Shown: positions 12,809 through 53,619 of the stretch, piece by piece
How positions within the stretch are numbered: the stretch's first letter is position 1
Layout: each line of letters opens with the position of its first letter
Source of the DNA: Amoebidium appalachense
Lineage: Eukaryota > Ichthyosporea
Reading direction: 5' to 3'
Length of the DNA stretch: 64,000 nucleotides
Assembly: GCA_963693365.1 (NCBI GenBank)
Contig: CAVNZM010000005.1
Location: 3,720,001 to 3,784,000, forward strand
Made by a program: the position numbers and the translations under genes
Notes under the pieces: model-generated
Databases searched by the model: none
Told to the model about the DNA's origin: nothing
The model's input: the letters and a program-made list of their open reading frames with translations, nothing else

Positions 12809-13615
12809 AGCACTAAAGGAGTATTTTTGGTGCTCTGCAATTGGAATAACGTTTTTTTAACGTGACAACCGATATAAACAACGGTTTTATCAGTATCTGT
12901 ATTTCTGGAAACTTGCACTAAGTTATCTGTTAGCTTAGGCGCTCTCAGTCTTTGTATCAACGTCCGTATTCCGTCATTGCTGCGGCCGTTGCTGGGTGGG
13001 CTCCAACCTCAGCAAGAAAGCTGAGGTGCCGCCCTCAAAACTATGATAGTTAATTGTCCTGGTGGTTCATTCAATACTAATAGCAACATGATAGTATTAC
13101 GTGATCATTTTAAAATTGAATTATATAGAGACATGATAATCATTCCTAAAGATCATCGTATATGTATATGTATGAATGCAGTGCCCGACTGGGCCATTTC
13201 CGCAAGCATACAGTATATAATCATATGATATCGGATTCAACTTGTGACATTAAATATGATTATTAGCCTGTCTATGACGCGGTATTCGTGCAGCCCACAT
13301 AATGCTTCAACTTATGTTTTGTATTACATTACTATGCCGATATATCCATCCCTCAGGCGGAGTTACTATACATAGTGTGCATGTGATGTTCCGGTCATAG
13401 TATACTGTACTGAGTGTTATTTAAGGCCCCTAGTGTAGGTAAACGTTAAAGCCGGGCGCCGCAGTAGTCATATTTTTATTATTTTTATAATCTTTTTTTT
13501 AAAAAATATAGCTTGGCCCAAAAACTGTGAAGTCCGTGAACTATTATTATCATAGTACGGTGTAACCTACTATAGTTTACTAAAGTTATCATGATCATCT
13601 GGCTATTATCCGGCG

Positions 13616-13634
13616 GCTTACTGGCCTACCGTGA
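13616..13634 (+). repeat. 19-bp dispersed repeat, copy 1
   Basis: GCTTACTGGCCTACCGTGA is identical to the copy at 14522-14540. Both copies are surrounded by several AATCTT words, suggesting pieces of one larger diverged repeat. Confidence 0.7.
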
Positions 13635-13934
13635 TTAAGATCCCGCACTTTTGGGGGTGGGGGCGCAATCTTATTCTCAATTAGAGGGTCAAATTTTGGT
13701 CGTGTCCATAATCTTGGTGGGGGAGGCCCCCGGGGGGGGGGGGGGGGGGGGGGGGGGTACAGGGGGAGGAGGGGCTTAGCTAATCATTGCAACTTGAAGG
13801 GGTGGTAACGGATCCGCTTGATGGGGGGGGAGGGGGGGACGGTAGCCGTAATAAGGAGGGGGGGAGGGGGGAGGGGACTGGGGGGGGGGTCTACCAGCTG
13901 CAGAATGAAGCTGGGTATGTGCGCGCCTGCATCA

Positions 13935-13978
<44 letters not shown>

Positions 13979-14000
13979 TGTGTGTGCGTGTATGTGTGTG

Positions 14001-14041
<41 letters not shown>

Positions 14042-14217
14042 CACGTGTGTGTGTGTGTGTAGCGCGCGTGTGTGCACGTGGGTGTAGTGTGGATGTGTTG
14101 TGTGTGTGTTTGCGCACGCGCACGATTGCGCGTGTCACGGTTTGTGTGGGTTAGTTAGGAGTGATGGACGGGGCCTCTGAGGAGCAGGAGGGAAGGGGGG
14201 GGGGCGGGGGGGGGGAA

Positions 14218-14273
<56 letters not shown>

Positions 14274-14521
14274 GGAAGGGCCGGGGGTCGCAAAAATCGC
14301 AAAGGTAATGTGAAGCCTAACAAAATGCTGAAAAAGCCATTTTCGGGGAACCATCACGGTGTCATACAGCTTGAAAATATGGCCCCCATACCTCCTCTGC
14401 CCATATAAGCGATAAGATTGTCCCGAAAATAGACCCGTCGGCACAATCTTAAAAATTCGGCAAAATCTGCGTCGACGGAATCTTGTTGGCGGACAATCTT
14501 AAGGGCGGACGGCCTCTGTAT

Positions 14522-14540
14522 GCTTACTGGCCTACCGTGA
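14522..14540 (+). repeat. 19-bp dispersed repeat, copy 2
   Basis: Exact second copy of the 13616 word. The flank AAGTGCGG here is the reverse complement of CCGCACTT next to copy 1. Confidence 0.7.
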
Positions 14541-14568
14541 GGAAGTGCGGTGTGTGGCATTGCCAAAA

Positions 14569-14615
<47 letters not shown>

Positions 14616-14663
14616 ACCACCACCAACACCACCACCACCAAGAAACAGGTCACCACCGGCCAC

Positions 14664-14703
<40 letters not shown>

Positions 14704-14841
14704 CATAAAAGCCCCTAACTGTAATTCGACGTTAACAAGAGTAACAGCAATATCACCCCCCCCCCCCCCCCCCCCACCCACCCACTCACCACCACCACCA
14801 TCACGTGCACTGCACACAAACTCACAGCACACACACACACG

Positions 14842-14934
<93 letters not shown>

Positions 14935-14954
14935 AAAAAAGGACATACAAACAG

Positions 14955-15162
14955 GGTTGTATGCTGCGATCAGAACACACGTTCCGCCGCCGGCGACAAG
15001 GCGTGCCCTGCAGGCCAGTATTGGGATGCGACATATAATCAGTGCTGTGATGTGAAGACACGCTCGCCCGCCACTGGGGCAAACAATATCGGTGCCATTG
15101 ATGAGAACGGGGTGGAAATTGTGACCCCTGCGGACAATAGTGCCATTGTGGAGTCGCAGTGA
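14955..15162 (+). CDS. Terminal exon of a Cys-rich, probably extracellular protein
   Basis: After an AACAG acceptor, an open frame without Met runs 208 nt to TGA. It holds two CCD motifs (VVCCDQNTRS and YNQCCDVKTRS) with CPAGQYWD between them, a spacing typical of small disulfide-rich extracellular modules. The tail is acidic and hydrophilic (DENGVEIV, ending AIVESQ). The entry phase needs two bases from an upstream exon that I could not find within 2 kb. It may be the last exon of a longer gene or a stranded fragment. Function unknown. The antisense frame is less protein-like. Confidence 0.5.
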
Positions 15163-15388
15163 TTTGGGCAGGGATCGTGTAGCTTGTTGCATGTTAGTAT
15201 AAACACACTGAATTGGATAGGCATGTACATGTAGAAATGTAGATAGAAAGCAAGCACGTGTGATATGAACTGCTATTGTATAGCAGTTTTTGGTTAATCA
15301 CAAAGGCAACCATTAAAACATTCAGAGTAGTTAAATTCTTTATTCTTGAACTCGAGCTGAGAATTGAAACTAACGCAGCGCCCCCAGC

Positions 15389-15419
<31 letters not shown>

Positions 15420-16725
15420 CCCCCCCCAAAAAAAAGAAAGAAAGAAAGAAAGAAAAAAAAATATACCTATGCCCACATCTGTTCTTGCATAGTGCCCAGC
15501 GTTACGAACACATTGGTGGCAAATGTCGCGCGAGAGTGATGTACGCACATAAGCATGTCAAACACAGTGCCAACTCAATCCGCATGGCGCGTACTTACAC
15601 ACAACATCATTTCCGCATAGAGTACAAGGAGCCTGAAGGGGAGGCACCACTACAACCAACCACCACCACATCCAAGGGACCGAGACCAGGGCAAGAAAAA
15701 GAAGAAAAAAACACTGAAATAAACACCACATCCAAGGCACCGAGACCAGAGCAAAAAAAGAAAAAAAAAACACTGAAATAAACGGACATATAGATGGGTC
15801 TGAAAATGAGGGGATTCCGGGGGTGGGGGGAGGGGAGGAGGGCGGAAAGGGGGGGTAAATCAATCATGCTTCAGCAAACTTATGGGTGGGAACTGGGAGA
15901 AAGGGCAGGGGCAGAGGGGGAGAGGGGGAGGTTGGGGAGAGGTGTGGGGGGAATGAGAGAAATAGGGAGAGTGTGGGGGCCGAGAAAAGAGTGGTAGGGA
16001 GGTAGAGAGAGGCAGAGTCGGGGGAGGGGGGGGGGGAGGGGGGGGGGGGGGGGGGGGGTGGAAGAGGGAAAGAGGAGAAGGGAGAGGGGAAAGGAGAGAG
16101 GGGGAGGGAGTGGGAGGGGAGTTGAGGCAAAGAGAGGGAGAGAAGAATGTGCATGTGTCTACATATGTGGAATTCCCACGGGGTTTGGGGGGATTTTCCT
16201 TTTTGGGCGGGTGGGTGGGGGGAGGGGGGGGGGGGGGGGGGGGGGGCGGGAGGGGCATGGAGAAAGTCGGAAGGTGGGATACATGTAGCACATTCATTGC
16301 GCCACAGTAGAAAGCTCATTCCTCACGGGGAAAGGGGGATGAGGGGATATGTGGGGGGGGGGGGGGGGGGGCTGGGGGGGGCTGGGGGAAGGGGAGGGCA
16401 AAGCTGGAGGGTTGGTTGTGTGTAGCACATCAATTGCACTACGTAGGCGGTAGAAAACTCACGCCTAAGAAATGGCATGTGATATGTAGAACACTAAACA
16501 AAGCAAAGAATACAACCCAGTTGTGTGCACTTCAAACACCTCATATAGTAATTATTTTACAGTAAACAGACTACATAAGGCTCCTTGATGCTTGGGCAGG
16601 GGAAGTCACCCCCCACTCTGTTATCACACCCAAAAAAGACAAACCATATTTTTATATTAAAAATAGGCAAGAATGAAAAATCAGGTTAGTAAATTTACAC
16701 ATATTCATGTCAGACTCTTCCGAAC
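15163..16725. other. Spacer with G-rich blocks and one doubtful frame
   Basis: Contains C/A runs (15390-15460), a 99-codon frame at 15485-15781 (+) rich in Thr/Lys that ends inside a tandem duplication, and purine-rich G blocks at 15820-16400. The 15485 frame has no family resemblance and no clear splice context, so I do not call it a gene. Confidence 0.5.
15662..15783 (+). repeat. Tandem duplication, about 60 bp twice
   Basis: Two adjacent units start ACCACATCCAAGG and end CACTGAAATAAAC, differing by a few A/G changes and A-run lengths. Confidence 0.85.
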
Positions 16726-18038
16726 CTACATATTTTCAACTGCCGGCGGGCAAATTTTACGGATATCTGACCCATTTAAAACTTGATGGGCATGTAGTAA
16801 GCCGGGGGTTGAAATTGGGGTCACAAAGGTGTACATGCAGTTGGGGGCAAATGGGAGACATTTCCCACACCCGTATCCGGATTTACCGTTTTTCAACTCG
16901 AAATACGCTACACGAATAGCCTTTTTGCACTTAAGCAAAGAAACATCCACGGTAAGACTGGTCTTTTTGCCACCGTAGAGCAAGATTTCTGCACCGGCGC
17001 ATTTTTTAGGTTGATCCGTCCCACACTCGGCAAATTTCTTGGGAATGGGCTGGCCATTTATCTCACGGGGAATATCCCAAGTGTTGCAGGCAACAGCAAC
17101 ATGGAAGGTTGAAATTTCAAGAGGACCCCCCTGTGCGGTGAATGTGTCTAGGGTGACTGTCTTCTGGCCGGAAGAAAAAGTGGAGACTGAGATGGTTCCA
17201 GCAACGCGCTTGCGGTCATACAGAGCAGTAAAGGTGGAGGGGGTGGGAGCGGTGGTTGGAGTTGGGTAGTGAGGCTTGGTGGTGGTGGTGGTGGTGGTGG
17301 GCACGGGGTAATACGGCTTAGTGATGGTCGTGGGCACGGGGTAATACGGCTTGGTGGTGGTGGTGGTGGTGGGTACCGGGCAATACGGCTTAGTGATGGT
17401 GGTGGTGGTGGTGTAGTAAGGCTTGGTGTCGGCGGTGGTGGTAGGCACCGGATAGTAAGGCTTGATGGTGGTCGTCTTATGGTAATTCGGCTTGGTGGTG
17501 GTGGTGGTGGTGGTTTTGGGGTAGTAAGGCTTGGTGGTGGTGGTGGTTGTTGTTGTTGTCTTGGTGTAGTAACGCTTGGTGGTGGTGGTGGTTGTCTTGG
17601 GGTAATAAGGCTTGGTGGTGGTGGTGGTGGTGTAGTACGACTTGGTGGTGGTGGTTGTGGTGGGATATTGAGGCTTGGTGGTGGTGGTGGTGGGTCTTGT
17701 ACAGGGTCTCTTTGTGGTTGTGGTCGTGTAAGGGGTAGCTGTAGTCACTGTGTAATGAATCTTTGTTGTTGTCGCTATTGTGGGGTAGTATGGCTCATTA
17801 GCAGTGGTGGTTGGCTGAGGGTAATGAGGGGTGGTGGTGGTACTAATATGCATATTAGTCGTGATGACTGTAGGTGCAGGGTAATATGGGTCCTTAATCG
17901 TGGTGGTGGTTGTGGGTATGGGGTAGTAGGGCTTTGCTGTGGTGGTGGTCTTGTAGTGTTGGGGCAGCCCTTTTGTCGTAGTGGTTGTCTCAAGGTGGTA
18001 CACTGCCTCGGCATCAGAGTGGATAGGTACGGCATGGC
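16726..18038 (-). CDS. Mucin-like Thr-rich secreted protein with Cys-rich C-terminal domain
   Basis: A single large exon enters at a TTTCGACAG acceptor (5' edge 18038) and ends at TAG (16728-16726), about 436 residues. The first 260 residues are imperfect repeats of a TTTTTKPYYP-type unit (Thr runs plus Lys/Pro/Tyr), as in heavily O-glycosylated stalks. The C-terminal ~165 residues form a non-repetitive domain with about eight Cys (ACNTWD, AECGTD, KKCAGAE, LKCKKA, YGCGKC, NCMY, KICPP), probably disulfide-bonded and extracellular. No membrane segment or GPI-like tail is visible. The signal peptide must be on an upstream exon that I did not find. Likely a cell-surface or wall glycoprotein; the C-terminal family is not recognised. 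Confidence 0.8.
17232..17990 (-). repeat. Coding minisatellite for Thr/Lys/Pro/Tyr repeats
   Basis: On the minus strand ACC/ACA/ACT Thr codons in runs of 3-7 alternate with AAGCC(T/G)TACTACCC-like segments about every 30-50 bp. The whole tract stays in one frame, so the array is under coding constraint. Confidence 0.85.
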
Positions 18039-18393
18039 CTGTCGAAACATTAGTGTTGGGGAGTTTTTTTTTTTTTTTGCCATATTCTGAAACCGATTAA
18101 GGCATCAGCATTGCCAAAGAAGTTGGCTCAACTGACCAATTAGACAACCAAGCCCGTTATATTTTTCATCTCTCTCTTTTTCTGTATCTCTCTGTCTGTG
18201 TGTGTGTGTGTGTGTGTGTATGTGTGTGCACGTGTGTGTGTATTTGTGTGCGCGTGTGCACATGACATTGTGCCTCCGTGCGTGCGTGTGTGTGTGCGTG
18301 TGTAAACGATCGTGTTCACATGTGGAGACTTATAATATCTATAGAGGGGGCCGGAGGCTGTACGGGGGGAGGGGGAGGTGGGAGGGGTGGGGT

Positions 18394-18427
<34 letters not shown>

Positions 18428-19276
18428 GGGGGGGAGCTAGGGGGCAGTTTGGCAGGGAGCCCCGGGGCCAATCGCAAGAGGAGACCCTTAAGGTTTGAAG
18501 GGTAGTCTACGTGAATGGTGACCCGGTGGCACTTTGCATATGGTGGTGGTGGTGTGACTACTACTGGTTGCATGCTCCGTTTGTGCGTGTGCTTGCTTCT
18601 CTCCCTCTCTCTCTGTGTGTGGTGGTGGTGATGCACGTGGTTGTACATATGGGGGGGGGGGGGGGGGGGGGGGGGGGAGGGGGTTCCGAGCCTGCAGGGG
18701 AGCAGCGCCTCTCAGGTTTATAGTTACTTCAAGTCTAGAATTACTGCAACTCTTCCTTATTTACTTTAATAAAGTTGTACATGATTCTACGGGGCATGCA
18801 GTGTGCAGCCTTTGCTGCACAAACCTATGGTGTCACTGACTCACTATCAAATCACGCGTCTTGGATGCTACAAGACAGCAGAGTGTCCAGTCATACAATG
18901 CCAGCGAAAACGGAGTGTGGCGATCACACTTGCACAATGAAACATGCCACAAACAAGCACATCCTCATAAAACAGGTTGCACCAATATATTCTTTAGGTC
19001 ATTCATGCCTTCAGCTGTCCATACACATTCAAGATTAAGCTTCCGCCCCTTCCACCATTCACACCTTCAATTCCAAGCTACCCGCACAAATGCGTCCAAT
19101 TCTTCAAAATCAGACAACGGCATACCAAAGTATATTGGTAAACCTTGCACCTATATGGCCTTCCCATATGACGTCACACATCACACATATTACCTAACCC
19201 ACTATCAGGCACTACCAACACCAATACATCGTTCTCCAACTTCATATCGACCGATTCTGTTGATTGTCGCCGAAGA
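18039..19276. other. Spacer between mucin-like gene and USP8-like 3' end
   Basis: GT-rich and G-run sequence at 18180-18440 and 18640-18680, then mixed sequence. A 150-codon plus-strand frame (18861-19313) overlaps the end of the USP8-like gene antisense and looks non-coding. The minus-strand 3'UTR of the protease should lie here; ATTAAA on that strand near 18766 is a possible poly(A) signal. Confidence 0.4.
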
Positions 19277-40295
<21,019 letters not shown>

Positions 40296-40379
40296 TGAAG
40301 ATGGATCCCGTAAATTAAGTTCTTAAGACAGAAGAAGTTGATAATTGGGACTAAGAATGTGTGTGTGCGTGGTGGTGGT

Positions 40380-40410
<31 letters not shown>

Positions 40411-40539
40411 GAGGAGGGAGGGACGGTAACAACGAATAGTTATGAGGCTTGGTATTCGTGGCCCAGTTTCATTTGGTACATCTAGACTGTAACAGCGTTC
40501 AAAGCTTTGCACACAGCAAAGCTTTGAACTGCACGGCTT

Positions 40540-40572
<33 letters not shown>

Positions 40573-40930
40573 GAAAGCCGAGCCGGGCGGCTCACCAGCA
40601 CGAAGGATGACGTAATCCTACCTATATTAGGCAACATGCAGTCATCCAATCAATATGATTTCTTTTAGTCTATATATAGCTATTATTTCTATTATTTGTA
40701 ATGATTGGTCAATACAAAAAGACCGCATCGCGATTCGTCCTACAAAAGACTGGCCGGAGCGCGTCGCTCCGAGAGGGCCTGGCTGTAGTACTGCATGTGG
40801 CTTAGAGGCCTTGTCCGCTGTTTTTTCCTTAGTTTTTCAAGTTGCAAACTAATTTCACCTTTTAGGCACTTGTACATGCACCGTAGGGAGCCCAACGCAT
40901 GCAATTTAGGGAGAGGGAAGTTGAAGGGGC
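40296..40930. promoter_or_regulatory. Divergent intergenic region of USP8-like and transporter genes
   Basis: About 640 bp between the tentative USP8-like ATG (40295, minus) and the transporter TATA box. It holds a C/G block, a perfect 13-bp hairpin, a 31-base A run and AT-rich sequence with TATATATA near 40671. If the first USP8-like exon is right, the two genes share a bidirectional promoter region. Confidence 0.45.
40498..40528. other. Perfect hairpin, 13-bp arms, 5-base loop
   Basis: TTCAAAGCTTTGC, loop ACACA, GCAAAGCTTTGAA, followed 12 bases later by about 31 A. Role unknown: it could be an RNA structure, a remnant of a mobile element with an A tail, or a cruciform in the promoter region. 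Confidence 0.85.
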
Positions 40931-40938
40931 TATAAAAG
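40931..40938 (+). promoter_or_regulatory. TATA box of the transporter gene
   Basis: TATAAAAG in a GC-flanked context (GGGGCTATAAAAGGC), 168 bp before the ATG at 41099. Confidence 0.7.
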
Positions 40939-41098
40939 GCAGTAATTTTTATGCAGTAATTCGGAGGCAGTAGCTCTAGTAGTTCCCTTAGGGCTTCGAT
41001 ACACTCTCTTCGCCCTCTTCCCCCTTGCCTGGCTGGGGACTACCTGATCCGCCTTCCCCCACGTCCTACTTCAAAGCTTTTAGGGTTTAAATCCGAAA

Positions 41099-49701
<8,603 letters not shown>

Positions 49702-49783
49702 TGGGCAGTGCATTTGGTTTATCAGGGTGGTTCCTGAGACCTTTGGAACTCCCCGATATGCATAGCCCACCACGCACACAGTG

Positions 49784-49822
<39 letters not shown>

Positions 49823-50953
49823 GATCGGGACACTGTCCTGCCCCCTCCCTTTCGGTGCACACCACTGCGGTTTGCTGCCCGTATGTACTATTGCAGTTCT
49901 ATTTGAATGAATGCCATGCACACACACATGGACAGCACGATGAATGAAGATATGTTTTTATACTCTGAGAGTTTGTGTTGGTAAAATTGGCTGTCTCAAG
50001 CAGCTTTACTTCGATTGGACACGAGTGCACATAGCACACATTCCCAACTCCCATCCCCAACGACCACCACCACCCAAACACGCACACAGAGAAACACACA
50101 CACACTTGCAAACATGGTTAATCAAGCACCGACCCATTAGGCATTCATTATATGACACATCTGTGGGTTGTGATGGATTTTGTCTGCTAACTTTGTGTAC
50201 TGCATGTACCTAAAGGGTTTTTCACACCTAAGCAGCAAGATAGCCAATGTCTATATTTAGAAGATAAGTTGTAAGAAGCGTTGAAAAGTTGAAGCTTTGA
50301 TCCAGCATAAGACTCAGTACTGATGCCATGCGGTGGATTTCATTACGACTGAATTGTTTTTTTGTCTAAGATTCTTTCTTTCGTAAATATTCCAACTCAT
50401 TTCTGATTGGAATTTCTCGGAATTTCTCGTGATGCATGCGCATCAGTACAGTCAGTCACCCCTGATTAAGTTTTTTTTTTTGTTTTTTCCCCTTCCTTCC
50501 AACCGGTTGTTTCTGCATATCAGTTGGTTGCTGCGGTGCGGGACACTGCTCACACCGGAAGATGTGCATGAGAGTGGCTTTACTCTTTTGAGATTACAAA
50601 CGTGCGATTCGTGCCTGGATTCCGGATCTTGGGTGTGGGACTATGGGCCAACATGCATTTCGGTTGTGGTGAAGAGCATGAGCAGACGTACATGGGCTCA
50701 TTCACGGCAAAATTTTGAGCTTCAAGTGTCAGGGCAGCTACATGCTACATGACCAATTGGGACGGCATGGATGTAGCTAGGCGAGGCGAGGGTAGCCGGA
50801 TTTGTGGACCGGTGGTGATGGTGGTGGAGGGGGGGATCCGGGGGGTAGGATCTAGAATTATTTTCATTCGGGGGGAGGGGGGATAAAGAACTTCATGAGA
50901 TCTGTGGGGGGGGAGAGCGCTAGAGGGGGGGGGGGGGGGGGGGGGGGAAGGAT

Positions 50954-50984
<31 letters not shown>

Positions 50985-51802
50985 AAGATGACACTGATAT
51001 TGCCTGGGATCTCGTGCACATGTTGAGCAAATCATGAGGGGGGGTTGAGTGGGCAAGGTTATTGACTTGCATGTGGGGACAGGAGGGCTTTATGTGAAAT
51101 ATACGTGCTCGTGTCTTCTGCACTTTAGGTTGTTCTAGGCTCAGACTGATCGTTGATGTTTAGTCCGGGTTTTGGAAAATGCATGTTGATTGAAGCCGTC
51201 AGCCGTCCGCGTACACACAAACCCGCACAAACCTCGAATGTGTCAGCCTTCGACTGCTTTTACAGCTATAGTACCGTTCTTACTAGACATTACCTCCTAA
51301 GAGCGTAGCCTCTCAACTACAGTTGTTGGGCGAAACCTATGCAAGGAGTTGTGCATATTGATGGTTTTGCGCCAGCCATCACTGGAGCACGCAGGGTTGC
51401 CGCAAGGACTGTACATATCTTTTCGCACATGCTCAAGACTTTTCCTACAGTTACGTTTTACCCGAAATGATTCGTATTGGTACTTTGTGTTTTCTGGTTT
51501 GCGCACAGCGCATGACCAAGAATTTAATTCTACTGTCCAGTGTGCTCCATGCGCTAGTCGCTAGTCATCAAGAGTGCCAAAACGGACCTACACACCTTAT
51601 ACAGAGGGGTTGCTATACAATTAAATTTTTTAGGTAACTGCAATACTAGTGTCACGAATTCATTTAGCTAGAATGGGTTGGAAGATGATTCACATAAAGT
51701 ACAAGGAATAAAAGGTAGGAAAGCTGGCATCCGTGAGGCCAAACATACACATGTTATAAGCTACACGTTATAAACTTGAAGTGAAGTTACTATTTTTACG
51801 AC
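49702..51802. other. Spacer between transporter and secreted-protein gene
   Basis: The transporter 3'UTR should begin here. Contains a T run (49787-49815), a G-run block (50925-50982) and otherwise ordinary sequence. Frames at 50429-50752 (+) and 51297-51564 (both strands) have no splice context or family signal. Confidence 0.55.
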
Positions 51803-52480
51803 TCAGATATTGGCTGTAACCTTGAGTGCATCGCCGAAATTCGCGTCCTTCTGCCCCGTCATCTTGAAACCCTGGAACCTATCCTGAGGGTACCATGCGC
51901 CCCACTGCGAGTTAACCTTATCCGCAAGTGTGCACTTTCCAGACGCAACATACTTCGCACTGAAAGTCAAAAGCTCCGTCCTGAGGTTGCTGAATTCGTG
52001 GTCGTAGAACAGCGCGAGGGTCTTATACCATTCAATGCGTGCGACCTCAGCTGCCTGGAGAGCCTTCTGTGTTTCTTCTTCGTTCCACATGCAGCTCTTT
52101 CTGTGTATGTCCCTGATGATCATCTCATCTCCCCTCGGCGCAAAAACAACAGACTCACGCTCAAGCTCAGAGTATGCTTTCGTTCTGACCTCCTCCATGA
52201 GTTCATGTGCGTGTTTGTATGCGTGCTCGGCGTTAACTCCGCGGCAAAGGCCGTCCTTTTCCCAAGAGTCCTTGGCATCTTTGATAGCCTTTTTGACATC
52301 GTTTTCGAAGGCCTTGACAAAATAGTCTTCAAATCCGTTAAGGGTGGTTTGGACACCTGCAAGGCGGTTTGCTGCGAACTTTTCAACGTCGCACTCGAGA
52401 CCTGCAAGAGGCACCGCTGCAGCTAAGCTGCCGCAGACACACGCGGAAAAAACAGAAACAGCGAAACGCCTAAACATCAT
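51803..52480 (-). CDS. Secreted helical protein, intronless, unknown family
   Basis: One exon, 225 residues from the Met at 52480 (a second Met follows at once). The first ~25 residues are a clear signal peptide: FRRF, then AVSVFSACVCGSLAAA and a VPLAG cleavage region. The mature part is predicted mainly helical, with heptad-like charged stretches (FVKAFENDVKKAIKDAKDSW; AEHAYKHAHELMEEV) and four Cys (LECDV, GLCRG, KSCMW, GKCTL) that could form two disulfides. The longer upstream frame is ignored because a TATA box lies inside it. No membrane anchor. The family is not recognised. Codon use and lack of introns differ from neighbouring genes. Confidence 0.85.
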   Translation of the reverse strand: MMFRRFAVSVFSACVCGSLAAAVPLAGLECDVEKFAANRLAGVQTTLNGFEDYFVKAFENDVKKAIKDAKDSWEKDGLCRGVNAEHAYKHAHELMEEVRTKAYSELERESVVFAPRGDEMIIRDIHRKSCMWNEEETQKALQAAEVARIEWYKTLALFYDHEFSNLRTELLTFSAKYVASGKCTLADKVNSQWGAWYPQDRFQGFKMTGQKDANFGDALKVTANI

Positions 52481-52564
52481 CTTCGCTATACTCCAAAAAC
52501 ACGCTATCAGGTGAATTCTATGTGCAAAAGAAACCGACCAAATGCAGCAGATTGCGTGGTCACA

Positions 52565-52572
52565 TTTATATA
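52565..52572 (-). promoter_or_regulatory. TATA box of the secreted-protein gene
   Basis: TATATAAA on the minus strand, about 85 bp upstream of the ATG at 52480, implying a 5'UTR near 55 bp. Confidence 0.7.
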
Positions 52573-53581
52573 TCCGAAGTTTAACACTTGTACGAGCCAA
52601 TGACCGATGGCTCTGGTACTTCCCAGAAGCACGGTGTTGCCAATGCATGACTTTTTGAAACATTCAGAGGCATGATTATAAGGTTATTAAAATTATGTTA
52701 TTATTTATGTTCGCCGAAATAATATTTTAAAAGATTTTAATCGTCGCGCTCGTATCTTTCAGGGCTGCGAAAACCAGAACACAATATTGCCCCTCGCGTT
52801 TGACCAAACGGTACACAACAACAACCCTAGCGGTGCAACAATATAAATAACTTCTCATTAGTGCGGCTAATGGCCTTTTTGAGGGTCACATTAAGCTAGA
52901 GAAAGCTATCAAACTTTCATATACATACACCTTATCCGGCCAGACCCAAAATGTCAAATCCTGACCATATATGTTTGTTTCACGCACGTGATTGGATGGT
53001 TGTGAAGCTTCAAGCGAATCACTTGAGCTTATTTGTTTCGTTTATGCCGGTCAGAGTGGTTGATGACAAAATTCCTCCAACTCGCCAATGAAAGTGAGCA
53101 GCACACTTTGCAGACATAATTATACTTTACAAGTTACAACCTCTAAAAAGTTTTTGAGTCATTTACTTGCTATGTTATTGTACACAAGAATATGTACTTA
53201 AATTATTATAAAAAATTAAAAAAACATGTACAGCTTTACGGTACTGTGCGGCCATGATGCCTTTTTCTGCCCATGCCAGTGTGCGGCACAGTGTGCGACG
53301 TGCGATTGGATAAACGTCACGTAGTTAAACTCCTAAGAGCTCATTAGTGACGTCATGATGCAGGCTGAGCCAATGGCCGCTTTGTTTGGCATCAGTTCAA
53401 GTTGAATGAGTTGATTCATTCCCTTCAGGCTTCAGCCGCTGCGGTGCGCGGCGCCGCCCTGTAGCTGCAGGCTGCCAGAATTCGAAGGCTCAGGCCGAGT
53501 CAGGCGCCCTGTTACAGAAAAAGTTCGCAGTTTTTCTTCTCCGGTGCACCCGTGTGTGAATCTGTTTTTTTGTTTCTCAGG
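52573..53581. other. Spacer with a probable promoter
   Basis: AT-rich to 53230, then a GC-richer segment. No exon-like frame until 53582. Promoter-like words are listed separately. Confidence 0.5.
53348..53374 (+). promoter_or_regulatory. CRE-like and CCAAT words
   Basis: Palindromic TGACGTCA (53348-53355) and GAGCCAATGG (CCAAT at 53370-53374) lie just upstream of a GC-rich segment and a candidate exon. They suggest a TATA-less promoter in this orientation; inference only. Confidence 0.3.
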
Positions 53582-53619
53582 GGGCTCCTTTCGCGCAACG
53601 TGATGGGCCTTTACATCGG
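53582..53619 (+). CDS. Candidate short coding exon (weak)
   Basis: A strong acceptor (TTTTTTTGTTTCTCAG) and a strong donor (GTACGT) frame 38 nt. It includes GTGATGGGC in good start context, giving MGLYI before the donor. Downstream exons were not established; GGTGACACC after CCCTCAG at 55362 (reading GDTGGLCMSTTSTIM) is one possibility. Product unknown. Confidence 0.3.

Larger units (their letters stand above)
12809..14954. other. Spacer: AT-rich then simple repeats
   Basis: 12.8-13.6 kb is AT-rich with no exon-like frame. From 13.7 kb come G runs, a (GT)n block (13939-14041), a G run of about 50 (14220-14271), C runs, an A run and an (AC)n-A(n) block (14847-14940). A 14-residue frame after CTACCAG at about 13899 could be a tiny exon but has no support. 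Confidence 0.6.
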
